NCBI GenBank assembly: GCA_002102225.1
Contig: LQPB01000092.1
Location: forward strand, 124,001 to 188,000
DNA length: 64,000 nucleotides
Direction of reading: 5' to 3'
DNA from: Mycobacterium interjectum
Lineage (GTDB): Bacteria > Actinomycetota > Actinomycetes > Mycobacteriales > Mycobacteriaceae
The notes beneath the pieces were generated by a model that had not been told where the DNA came from, did no database searches, and worked only from the letters and a program-made list of their open reading frames with translations. Below are positions 18,363-26,518 of the stretch, piece by piece. The position numbers and the translations under genes were made by a program. Positions within the stretch are counted from its first letter, which is position 1, and every line of letters begins with the position of its first letter.

Positions 18363-18368
18363 TACCCT
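18363..18368 (+). promoter_or_regulatory. Probable -10 box (TACCCT) for a leaderless methyltransferase mRNA
   Basis: TACCCT fits TANNNT and ends seven bases before ATG 18376. There is no ribosome binding site before this ATG, so leaderless initiation is likely. Confidence 0.45.
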
Positions 18369-18375
18369 CGACAGC

Positions 18376-19035
18376 ATGGCCAACACTTTGCAGGCACCCA
18401 CCGTCGCGGCGGTGCTCGACCGGATGTATGCCGAAACGAAAGATCAGATGTCGCGGTTGCGGGAGCGGGTCGGCGATTTCGACCGCCCGATGAGCGCGCA
18501 GGAGCGCGCCGACGCCATGAGCGAGTTCTACATCCCCGTCACGCCGGAAGCGGGCCGCCTGCTGTATGCGCTGGTGCGTGCCACCCGGCCGGCGACGGTC
18601 GTCGAATTCGGCATGTCCTTCGGAATCTCCGCCGTGCACCTGGCATCGGCGGTGCGCGACAACGGCGCCGGCCGGGTGGTAACCACCGAACTCAGCGCCC
18701 CCAAGATCGCCGCGGCCAGAAGGACGTTCGCCGAGACCGGTTTGGATGACGTCATCACCATCCTCGAGGGCGACGCGCTGACCACGCTGGATAACCTCGA
18801 CGGACCCGTCGAGTTCGTCCTGCTCGACGGGTGGAAGGACCTCTACCTGCCGGTGCTCGAGTTGCTCGAACCGCGCCTCGCGACGGGCGCACTGATCGTC
18901 GCCGACAACGCCAGTGCCGCGGACATGCGGCCCTACCTCGACCGGGTTCGCAACCCGGACAACGGGTATGTGAGCTTCAACTTCTCCGTGCGGGAGAGCG
19001 ACAGCATGGAAATCAGTTGCCGCACGGGCGGTTAA
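18376..19035 (+). CDS. SAM-dependent O-methyltransferase (Rv0187-like)
   Basis: The 219-aa class I methyltransferase has motif I as VVEFGMSFGISAVHLA near residue 75, the acidic end of beta 2 in VVTTELS, and FVLLDGWKDLY, the family-3 O-methyltransferase Asp region. VADNAS follows, the expected metal/catalytic segment in catechol-type enzymes. Size and motifs resemble M. tuberculosis Rv0187, a divalent-metal-dependent O-methyltransferase. It diverges from the M-box-controlled transporter operon, and a metal-dependent enzyme there is suggestive but not proof of a link. It ends 4 bases from the convergent acyltransferase stop. Confidence 0.85.
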   Translation: MANTLQAPTVAAVLDRMYAETKDQMSRLRERVGDFDRPMSAQERADAMSEFYIPVTPEAGRLLYALVRATRPATVVEFGMSFGISAVHLASAVRDNGAGRVVTTELSAPKIAAARRTFAETGLDDVITILEGDALTTLDNLDGPVEFVLLDGWKDLYLPVLELLEPRLATGALIVADNASAADMRPYLDRVRNPDNGYVSFNFSVRESDSMEISCRTGG

Positions 19036-19039
19036 GCGG

Positions 19040-21037
19040 CTACCGCAGCGATTCCTCGAGCCATGGCGTCAGCCATCTCACCCCCTCCGGGGTGAGGTGC
19101 ACGCCGTCACTGCGTACCTTGATGCCGTCGACCTTGGCGGTGTAGACCCCGTCGGGGCCGAGCTTTTTGTTCAGGTCGAGGATCTGGACTCCCTGGTGGT
19201 GGGCAACGGTTTTGCGCAGCATGGTGTTCCACAGGTTGACGCGATCGGGTTGATCCTCCGGATACAGTCGACCGTCCGGCTTTTCGCCGCCCCGGCTGTA
19301 GGGCACGGTGGCCACCACGACGCGCGCACCCGTGGAACCCACGATGTTCAATGCGCGCTCGAGCTCGCCGTTGAGGTACGCGTCGAACGTCGGATCGCCG
19401 ATGTGCGTCCACTGACCCTCGTTGACGCGATCGACCGTCTCCCAGCGCCCGATGATCAGCAGCGCGACATCCGGCTGGTCCTGGCCCAGCTGCGCCGACC
19501 ATCGGACGGGCCAGCCGTCACATTCGGGCCGCTGCTCAAGGGTTTGGCCGATATACCGGTACGGGGTGCCCCGCACCAGGCTGCAGCCGATGAGGGTGTG
19601 GTCGAGGAAGGCGAACCCCGGTGTGGGCGGGAGATAGTGCATCCAGGTCCACCCGATCGAATCGCCGAAAACCGAAACCGTGAACGGCCGGTGCGGATCG
19701 CGGGGCGCGGGGCGGCTGCCGGCGGGCGGGGACGGGGAGATCGCGGCGACAGCCGACACCCCCGGCGGCAGGCCCTCGCGCAGGCCGGGCCCGGTGCCCA
19801 CCGGGATCACCAGCAGCGTCATCGCGGCGGCACTGGCCACGGTGGCCGCGGCCAGCGGCAACAGCGGCACCCGCGCCGGCCGCCAGCGCCGGATCGGCTG
19901 TTCGATCAGCCACCACGACACGGCGGCGACCACCACGGTGGCGGCGCACCGTGCGGCGAACAGCGGCAGCCCCGACCATCCGGTGCGTTCCCCGTTGAGC
20001 GCCAGAAAGATTGGCCAGTGCCACAGGTAGACGCCATAGGAGATGGTGCCCAGGAACACCAGGGGCCGCAGGGCAAGGATGCGGGCGATCGCTCCGCGCT
20101 GTTCCATGGCCACCGGGGCGACCACGAGGACGGACGCGACGGCAACCCCGATCAGCAGGCCGTGCCGAAACTCACCGGCGCCACCGGTCGCGTAGTGGGT
20201 CGCCGCCGCCAGGCCCGCCAGGCCGAGCAGCGGCAGCACGCGTGCCACCCGCCGTCCCCACCGGCTGCGGACCAGGCACCAGCCGCGGTTCATCGACGGC
20301 CAATCCCGCACCAGCAGAGCCGCCGCCGCGGATCCGGTCAACAGCGCCTGCGCGCGGGTGTCGGTGCCGAAATAGATCCGGTCCCGCGTGCCGTCGGAGG
20401 CAAGGACGATGGCGACCGCCGCGGAAGCCACCGCGCCCAGCGTCGCGATCACAAAGGTGGCGAACCGCACCCCGCCCACGGTGGCCCGCCTGAAGTAGCG
20501 CTTCGCGCGCGCGGCCAGCACCAGGGTCACCGCGATCAGCAGCACCGGCCAGACAAAGTAATACTGCTCCTCCACCCCCAGCGACCAGGTGTGCTGCAGC
20601 GGCGACGGCGGGGCGCCCTGGGTGAAATAGTCCGTCTTCTGGGCCACGAACCGCCAGTTCGCCACCCAGAGGAAGGCCGCGATCGCGTCGTCGCGTAACC
20701 CCGTGAGCGACTGGCTGGGAAGCAACTCGCGGGCCGCACCCACGCTGAGCACCATCAGCAGCAACGCCGGCAGCAGCCGCCGCGCCCGCCTGATCCAAAA
20801 GCCGGTCAGCTCAATGCGACCGGTGCGCCGGAGCTCGTCCAGCAGCAGCGAGGTGATGAGGAACCCGCTGAGGACGAAGAAGATATCGACGCCGATGAAG
20901 CCGCCGCCCACGCCCGGGATGCCGCCGTGCCCGACGAGCACCAGGGCGACCGCGATCGCCCGCAGCCCGTCCAGCGCCGGAATCCCGCTGCGCCGGTCGG
21001 GTTGATCCCAGATCGCGAGCCGGCCCGCACCGCGCAC
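19040..21037 (-). CDS. Membrane acyltransferase with C-terminal SGNH domain (OatA/OafA-like, Rv0111 homologue)
   Basis: The 665-aa protein has an N-terminal acyltransferase-3 domain of about ten spans. It opens with IPALDGLRAIAVALVLVGH (catalytic His region) and FIGVDIFFVLSGFLIT. A C-terminal SGNH-like domain from about residue 430 shows FGDSIGWTW (nucleophile Ser), IIGRWETVD, and SDGVHLTPEG with Asp/His. This two-part design moves an acyl group, often acetyl, across the membrane and onto a glycan or glycolipid outside the cell. It resembles M. tuberculosis Rv0111. The GTG at 21037 has no good ribosome binding site, so the start is uncertain. The target polymer is unknown. Confidence 0.87.
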   Translation of the reverse strand: MRGAGRLAIWDQPDRRSGIPALDGLRAIAVALVLVGHGGIPGVGGGFIGVDIFFVLSGFLITSLLLDELRRTGRIELTGFWIRRARRLLPALLLMVLSVGAARELLPSQSLTGLRDDAIAAFLWVANWRFVAQKTDYFTQGAPPSPLQHTWSLGVEEQYYFVWPVLLIAVTLVLAARAKRYFRRATVGGVRFATFVIATLGAVASAAVAIVLASDGTRDRIYFGTDTRAQALLTGSAAAALLVRDWPSMNRGWCLVRSRWGRRVARVLPLLGLAGLAAATHYATGGAGEFRHGLLIGVAVASVLVVAPVAMEQRGAIARILALRPLVFLGTISYGVYLWHWPIFLALNGERTGWSGLPLFAARCAATVVVAAVSWWLIEQPIRRWRPARVPLLPLAAATVASAAAMTLLVIPVGTGPGLREGLPPGVSAVAAISPSPPAGSRPAPRDPHRPFTVSVFGDSIGWTWMHYLPPTPGFAFLDHTLIGCSLVRGTPYRYIGQTLEQRPECDGWPVRWSAQLGQDQPDVALLIIGRWETVDRVNEGQWTHIGDPTFDAYLNGELERALNIVGSTGARVVVATVPYSRGGEKPDGRLYPEDQPDRVNLWNTMLRKTVAHHQGVQILDLNKKLGPDGVYTAKVDGIKVRSDGVHLTPEGVRWLTPWLEESLR

Positions 21038-21238
21038 CGGGGCTACCCACCGCGGCCGCGGAGCACGACGAGCCGGCGCGGGGTGCCTCCCGCCCGGCTC
21101 AGTGTCCGCTGTTAACGCGCCCTGACCGACTTGTCGCCCGGCGCCAAAGTTGATGCCGATACGTCGCTGCCCCTCCTCGTGATCGGAGCAAGCCTAATTG
21201 CGACGCAGCCGGATTCAGCAGAAGACACGCGAGGGCGG

Positions 21239-21252
21239 GCGCCTTCAGGCGC
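21239..21252 (-). terminator. Hairpin after the leftward catabolic operon
   Basis: GCGCC-TTCA-GGCGC forms a perfect 5-bp stem with a 4-base loop, starting seven bases after the aldehyde dehydrogenase stop. There is no T-run, so it would be a short U-less terminator of the kind proposed in mycobacteria. Confidence 0.4.
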
Positions 21253-21258
21253 GGCCTT

Positions 21259-22680
21259 TTACGGCGCGTAGCCCAGAGTGCTCTTGACCTCCAAATATTC
21301 GTGGAAGCCGAACTCGCTCCACTCGCGACCGTTGCCACTTTGCTTGTAGCCGCCGAATGCCGAGTTCATGTCGAAGGCATGGTTGATCGTCACCCAACCC
21401 GCGCGGATCTTGCGGGCCACCTCCCGGGCTTTGTCGAGGTCCGCGCCCGACACATAGCCGGCCAGACCGTACTCGGTGTCGTTGGCGATCTGCACGGCCT
21501 GATCGATGTCGTCATAGCCGAGGATGCACAGCACCGGACCGAAGATCTCCTCGCGCGCGATCGTCATGTCATTGGTGACGTCGGCGAAGACGGTCGGCTT
21601 GACGTAGTACCCCGTGTCCAGCCCCGCCGGGCGGCCCGGTCCGCCGGCGACGACGGTCGCGCCCTCCTCGACGCCCTGCTGGATCAGGCGCTGCACCTTC
21701 TCGAATTGCGCCCTCGACGCCACCGGCCCGAGCGCGGTCTTGTCGCCCGGGCTGCCCACCTTGACCTGTTCGGCAACCCCACGCGCGATGTCGACGGCCT
21801 CGGCCATCCGCGCATTCGGGACCAGCATGCGCGACGGCGCGTTACAACTCTGCCCGGAGTTCGGCATCATGTTGAGCACGCCGGCGCGAACGCTGTCCGC
21901 AAAGCCGGCGTCATCGAGCACAATGTTGGGGCTCTTGCCGCCCAGTTCCTGCGTCACCCGCTTGACCGTCGGGGCGGCGTTCTTGGCCACCTCGACCCCC
22001 GCGCGGGTCGATCCGGTGAAAGACACCATGTCGACGTCGGGATGGCTCGCCAGCGCGACGCCGACGCCGGGCCCGTCGCCGTTGACCAGGTTGTAGACAC
22101 CGGCCGGCACGCCCGCGGCGTCCAGAATTTCGGTGAAGATGTAGGCCGAATACGGTGCCACCTCAGACGGTTTCAGGATCATCGTGCAGCCCGTGGCCAG
22201 TGCGGGGTATACCTTGACCGCGATCTGGTTCAGCGGCCAGTTCCACGGCGTGATCAGCCCGCAGACGCCGATTGGCTCCTTGGAGATCAGGGTCGCCCCG
22301 TGTTGTTCGGAGAACTGGAAGTTCTTGAGCACGTCGATCGCGGTCACCAGGTGACCGAGCCCGAGCTGGACCTGCGGCCCCGCGGCCAGCGAGGGCGGCG
22401 CTCCCATTTCCTCGGTGACCGCTTCGGCGAGATCGCCCGCACGCTTGCCGTATTCGGCGAGGATCGCCTCCAGCAGATCGAGGCGCTGTTCGCGGCTGCT
22501 CTGTGACCAGCCGGTGAAAGCGCGGCGGGCGGCGTTGACCGCCACGTCGACGTCGGCGGCCGAGCCGAGCGAGATCTTTCCGGAGACCTGCTCGGTGGTC
22601 GGGTTCTCGACGTCGAAGGGATTGGGCCGCACCGGGTCCACCCAGCGCCCGTCGATGTAGAACTTGAGGCATTCGCGCAT
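21259..22680 (-). CDS. NAD(P)-dependent aldehyde dehydrogenase
   Basis: The 473-aa ALDH has AAGGAG before ATG 22680. Signature elements are PWNWPLNQ for cofactor binding, VSFTGSTRAG, ELGGKSPNIVL with the general-base Glu, and nucleophile Cys279 in GQSCNAPS. C-terminal EEIFGPVLCI is also present. It oxidises an aldehyde to the acid. It is the last gene of the leftward operon, 16 bases after the ThDP lyase stop. This suggests it handles the aldehyde released by that enzyme, an inference from order. Length is near the family norm of 480-500 aa. Confidence 0.9.
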   Translation of the reverse strand: MRECLKFYIDGRWVDPVRPNPFDVENPTTEQVSGKISLGSAADVDVAVNAARRAFTGWSQSSREQRLDLLEAILAEYGKRAGDLAEAVTEEMGAPPSLAAGPQVQLGLGHLVTAIDVLKNFQFSEQHGATLISKEPIGVCGLITPWNWPLNQIAVKVYPALATGCTMILKPSEVAPYSAYIFTEILDAAGVPAGVYNLVNGDGPGVGVALASHPDVDMVSFTGSTRAGVEVAKNAAPTVKRVTQELGGKSPNIVLDDAGFADSVRAGVLNMMPNSGQSCNAPSRMLVPNARMAEAVDIARGVAEQVKVGSPGDKTALGPVASRAQFEKVQRLIQQGVEEGATVVAGGPGRPAGLDTGYYVKPTVFADVTNDMTIAREEIFGPVLCILGYDDIDQAVQIANDTEYGLAGYVSGADLDKAREVARKIRAGWVTINHAFDMNSAFGGYKQSGNGREWSEFGFHEYLEVKSTLGYAP

Positions 22681-22696
22681 GACTACTCCTTATCGC

Positions 22697-24403
22697 TTAC
22701 TGGGTGCCTTCGGCGTACCAGGTGCGGAATTCGTCGTACTTGGGCATCTCCTCGGAGTTGGCCTTCGGGTCGATGCACACGTGCACGACGGCCGTCCTGC
22801 CGCTAGCGTAGGCCCGCTGGATCGCCGGGCCGATCTCGTCGTCCTTCTCGACGTACTCGCCGTGGCAACCGAAACCCTCGGCGACCTTGTCGAGCCGGAC
22901 GTCCTTGCTCCAGTGCACGCCGGGCTGCGGCGACGGCTGGGGGAAGGTGCGCTTGTAGACGCCGACCTCAAGGCCCCACTGATGGTCGACACCCACCACG
23001 CATACCAGCGGAAGTTTCTGCCGCGCTGCGGTTTCCAACTCGGCGATGTGGAAGAGGAACGCCGAATCGCTGGTCAGCAGCATCACCGGGCGCTTGCCGC
23101 CCTCGGCGACCGATGCGCCGACCGCATACGGCAGTCCGGTGCCGAGGTGACCGAAGTTCTGGTTCCAGATGACGTCGCGCGGTTTGGCCTGAGAGTAGGT
23201 CCACTGGAAGATGACGGTCGCGCCGCCGTCGCGGACCAGGATGCCGTCCTTCGGAAACGCTTTGGTGGCCTCGACGACGAAGCGTGCGGGGTGTATGGGC
23301 GTCCGGCCCGCCGGCGCGTTCTCGGCGAGCTGTGCCAGCTCCGCCGCATCGGCCTTGATCCAGCGGTCGAGATCGACCGATGGCGTTCGCGGGGTGTCCC
23401 GCAGCGCTTCCACCAGCTGGGGCACCACACCACGAAGGTCACCGACCAGGGGGATGTCAATGGGGCGGTTGACGCCGATGGCCACCGGATCCTGCTCGAC
23501 CAGAACCCATTTACGCTTCGCGTCGTTCGCCGCCCAGTGGCGGGTCCGGCCGTAGTGGCTAGGTTCGCCGAGTTCCGTGCCGAGCGCGACGCACAGATCG
23601 GACTGCACCACCGCCTCGACGGCCGCCGGCGAGAATCCGTAGGCGAAGGTGCGGTCCTCGAGGCCCTCGATGAACGACGTGCCGCCGGAGGTCTGAATCA
23701 CCGGGCACGCCATGAGGTCGGCCAGCTCCCTGACCGCCGCGCCGGTGCGCGACGTGTGGACCGCGTGCCCGACCAAGAGGATCGGGCTCTCCGCCGCGCG
23801 GATCAGCTTCGCCGCCTCGGCCACCTCGCGCCCGCCCGCGGTCTGGTTGACGAGTCGGTACCGGTGGGGCGGCAGCGGATCCGGCGCGTCGAGCTCGGAG
23901 AGGATGACGTGCGACGGGTACTCGATGTAGGCCGGGCCGGGTGTGCCGGACATGGCCCGGCGAATCGCCTCGTGGATGATCTCATCGGTCTGGTCGGCGT
24001 ACTCGATCGATGCGCTGTACTTGACGGACTGTGCGAAAAGGGGCTCCTGGCGGACGAATTGGATGCGTCCACGCCGCACCCGGCGCTCGGTGATGCGGGC
24101 GCGCTGGCCGCCGAGGAAGATGACCGGCGAGTTCTCCACCAGCGCGCACTGGATCGCTCCGGCGATGTTGGCCATGCCCGGGCCGAGCGTGCCGATGCAC
24201 AGGCCCGGCTTGCCCGTCATGCGCGACGCCGCCTCTGCCATGAATCCCGCACTCAGTTCGTGATGCGGTGCGACCACCGCCCATCCGCGAGCGTCGGCCT
24301 CGGTGAACATGTGCACGAAGTTCGGGTCCGGGATGCCGAACAAGGTGTTCACACCCTCGGCCTCGAACAGGTCGAGGATGCGCTTGTAGACGGGCACGGC
24401 CAT
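22697..24403 (-). CDS. ThDP-dependent lyase/decarboxylase with atypical cofactor motif
   Basis: The protein has 568 aa from ATG 24403 (AAGGAA upstream). It has acetolactate synthase/oxalyl-CoA decarboxylase/2-hydroxyacyl-CoA lyase architecture. PYR-domain LFGIPDPNFVHM and HHELSAGFMAEA contain the catalytic Glu near residue 47; LCIGTLGPGMANI follows. In the PP domain the normal GDG...NN motif reads LLTSDSAFLFHIAELETA ... VVGVDHQWG, so the Gly residues and the second Asn are changed while Asp is kept. With a CaiB-type CoA-transferase directly upstream (2 bases apart) and an ALDH downstream, a 2-hydroxyacyl-CoA lyase releasing formyl-CoA plus aldehyde is my preferred reading. Confidence 0.85.
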   Translation of the reverse strand: MAVPVYKRILDLFEAEGVNTLFGIPDPNFVHMFTEADARGWAVVAPHHELSAGFMAEAASRMTGKPGLCIGTLGPGMANIAGAIQCALVENSPVIFLGGQRARITERRVRRGRIQFVRQEPLFAQSVKYSASIEYADQTDEIIHEAIRRAMSGTPGPAYIEYPSHVILSELDAPDPLPPHRYRLVNQTAGGREVAEAAKLIRAAESPILLVGHAVHTSRTGAAVRELADLMACPVIQTSGGTSFIEGLEDRTFAYGFSPAAVEAVVQSDLCVALGTELGEPSHYGRTRHWAANDAKRKWVLVEQDPVAIGVNRPIDIPLVGDLRGVVPQLVEALRDTPRTPSVDLDRWIKADAAELAQLAENAPAGRTPIHPARFVVEATKAFPKDGILVRDGGATVIFQWTYSQAKPRDVIWNQNFGHLGTGLPYAVGASVAEGGKRPVMLLTSDSAFLFHIAELETAARQKLPLVCVVGVDHQWGLEVGVYKRTFPQPSPQPGVHWSKDVRLDKVAEGFGCHGEYVEKDDEIGPAIQRAYASGRTAVVHVCIDPKANSEEMPKYDEFRTWYAEGTQ

Positions 24404-24405
24404 GG

Positions 24406-25590
24406 TCAAAATTCCTTTCCATCGCGAGCCGGGGGCACCACGCTCGCGCCGAGCTCTTCGAGCACTTGTGCGGTGTCGGCGCCAAGTTCCGGCGCCGGCC
24501 CGGCAACGCGACCGGGCGTCCGGGAGAACCAGGTGGGCACGCCCGGGAAGCGCACCGGCCCGTGTGGGGTGTCCACGGTCTGGAACATGCCGACGGCGTT
24601 CAGATGTGGATCGTCGAACAGCGCGCCGGGCGTGTTCAGGGGCGCGGCCGGTATCTCGAGTTCGCCGAACAGCTCGAGCCACTCGCGCGTCGAACGCTGC
24701 TTCATCGTCTCGGCGACCAGTCCGTAGATGGTGTCAATCTGGTGGGCGCGCTGTTCCAGCGTCGAATACAACTCGCTGGCCCAGGGCGGCCGCACGGCGT
24801 TCATGAAGGCGTCCCAGTGCTTGTCGTTGTAGATCAGCGCGGCGATGTAGCCGTCACTGGTGCGATAGGGACGGCGGTTGGGCGCCACCGTCCGCGGATA
24901 GACGGCCGGCCCCAGGGGCGGGTCGAACAGGGCGCCGTTGGCGTGTTCGACGAGGATGAACGAGGCCATGGTTTCGAACATGGCGACCTCGACCTCTTGC
25001 CCCTCGCCGGTGCGCTCACGGTGATACAGCGCCATGGTCGTCGCATAGAGCGCCGTCAACCCGGCGACCTTGTCGGCCATGATCGTTCCGACGTAGTCGG
25101 CCTCGCCGGTCAGTTGCTGTTGCACCGCGGGCAGGCCACACTCGGCCTGGATGGTGTCGTCGTAGGCGGGCCGGTCCCGTTCGGGTCCGCGACGGCCGTA
25201 CCCGTAGCAATTGGTGTAGATGATCGACGGGTTGATCGCGGCCACGTCGTCGTAGCCGAAGCCCAGCTTGGCGATCGCCTTGGCGCGCATCGAGTGGATG
25301 AACACGTCGGCGGTTTCGATAAGCGCGCGCAGCGCCAGCACTCCGGCATCGGTGCGCAGGTCCAGCACGACGCTGCGTTTGCCGCGGTTGACGTTGACGA
25401 ACACCCCGCTCATGCCCGGCGCGGGGCCGACCGAGATGTAGCGGGTGTTATCGCCCTGGGGCGGTTCGACTTTGATTACGTCGGCACCCATATCGGCCAT
25501 GATCTGCGTGCAGTAGGGCCCCATCACCATCGCGGTGAGGTCGACGACCCGCAGACCGGCCAGCGGTCCCGCGCCCGCCCGGCTAGCCAT
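24406..25590 (-). CDS. Class III (CaiB/BaiF) CoA-transferase
   Basis: The protein has 394 aa from ATG 25590; a GTG at 25599 is also possible, and both overlap the end of the upstream SDR, so coupling is likely. Family III marks are LAGLRVVDLTAMVMGPYCTQ, ADVIKVEPPQGD, NRGKRSVVLDLR, and the region with the catalytic Asp, RPAYDDTIQAECG near residue 150. Such enzymes move CoA between carboxylates, for example formyl-CoA/oxalate or succinyl-CoA/acid. Here it would activate an intermediate for the ThDP enzyme that follows. The specific donor and acceptor are not readable from sequence. Confidence 0.9.
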   Translation of the reverse strand: MASRAGAGPLAGLRVVDLTAMVMGPYCTQIMADMGADVIKVEPPQGDNTRYISVGPAPGMSGVFVNVNRGKRSVVLDLRTDAGVLALRALIETADVFIHSMRAKAIAKLGFGYDDVAAINPSIIYTNCYGYGRRGPERDRPAYDDTIQAECGLPAVQQQLTGEADYVGTIMADKVAGLTALYATTMALYHRERTGEGQEVEVAMFETMASFILVEHANGALFDPPLGPAVYPRTVAPNRRPYRTSDGYIAALIYNDKHWDAFMNAVRPPWASELYSTLEQRAHQIDTIYGLVAETMKQRSTREWLELFGELEIPAAPLNTPGALFDDPHLNAVGMFQTVDTPHGPVRFPGVPTWFSRTPGRVAGPAPELGADTAQVLEELGASVVPPARDGKEF

Positions 25591-26518
25591 GCAGTACACC
25601 CCGCTCGGTGGAGCGCTGCGCGAGCTCGAAGCTGTAGCGGATATGCTGGTGGTGACCGTCGGGGATGGCCGGAAATATCAACGGCGCCGCGATGTTTCGG
25701 ATCGCATCGAGGTGTTCGCCCACGTCCTCGACCGTCCAGGCCGGCCGATGCACGCCGGGACTCTCGGCGATGACTGCCCGCGCCACCCGGCCGGCCAGCG
25801 CGATGAACACCTCCCCGGTTACCGAACAGCTTTCGTGCGCGAGCCAACCCACCACGGGCGCGACGAGTTCCGGGCCCATCGGTGGGTAGGCCGAGGTGTC
25901 GATCCCGGCGGCCATCCTTGTCACCGCGGCCGGCACGATCACATTGCTCCGCACGCCGTCGGCGGCGCCCTCTAGGGCCGCGACATTCGACAGGCCGATC
26001 ACGCCGGCCTTCGCGGCGGCGTAGCTGGCCACCTCCTGGTTTCCGTACAGGCCGCCGATGGAGGAGGTCAGCACGATGCGCCCGTAACCCGCCTCGCACA
26101 TCACCGGGAACGCCGGCCGCACCACATGGAACGCCCCCCGCAAGTGGACGTCGAGCACGGCGTCGAAATCCTCGTAGCTCAGCTCCTTGAGCGATCCGCG
26201 GCGGACGTTGCCGGCGTTGTGGACGAGGACGTCGACGCGACCGAAAGCCTCAAGCGCCGCGTCGATGATCGCCTTGCCGCCGGCCGGGGTGGCCACCGAG
26301 TCGGTGCTCGCGACGGCTTGGCCGCCGGCAGCGACGATCTCACGCACCACATCGTCGGCAGGGCCGGCATCGGCGCCGTCCCCGGACAGGCCACCCCCGG
26401 GGTCATTGACGACGACCTTCGCGCCGCGCGACGCCAGAAGCATGGCGTAGGAGCGGCCGAGCCCCCGGCCGGCCCCGGTGACCACCGCCACCCTGCTGTC
26501 GAACCTCAAGTCAGCCAT
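25583..26518 (-). CDS. Short-chain dehydrogenase (HSD17B4-type)
   Basis: The protein has 311 aa from ATG 26518, which overlaps the end of the monooxygenase gene by eight bases. Cofactor motif VTGAGRGLGRSYAM, VVVNDPGGG (a feature of the peroxisomal multifunctional hydroxyacyl-CoA dehydrogenase-like clade), NAGNVRRG, and catalytic SSIGG plus SYAAAKAG are present. The open frame to 26701 is an out-of-gene extension. It probably oxidises a hydroxyl to a keto group on a ring or CoA-bound intermediate. It is the fourth gene of the leftward operon. Confidence 0.88.
   Translation of the reverse strand: MADLRFDSRVAVVTGAGRGLGRSYAMLLASRGAKVVVNDPGGGLSGDGADAGPADDVVREIVAAGGQAVASTDSVATPAGGKAIIDAALEAFGRVDVLVHNAGNVRRGSLKELSYEDFDAVLDVHLRGAFHVVRPAFPVMCEAGYGRIVLTSSIGGLYGNQEVASYAAAKAGVIGLSNVAALEGAADGVRSNVIVPAAVTRMAAGIDTSAYPPMGPELVAPVVGWLAHESCSVTGEVFIALAGRVARAVIAESPGVHRPAWTVEDVGEHLDAIRNIAAPLIFPAIPDGHHQHIRYSFELAQRSTERGVLHG

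Noticed and set aside
22664..24727. Long plus-strand frame opposite the ThDP enzyme (687 codons)
   Set aside because: No recognisable domain, and it overlaps a convincing enzyme and operon on the minus strand.
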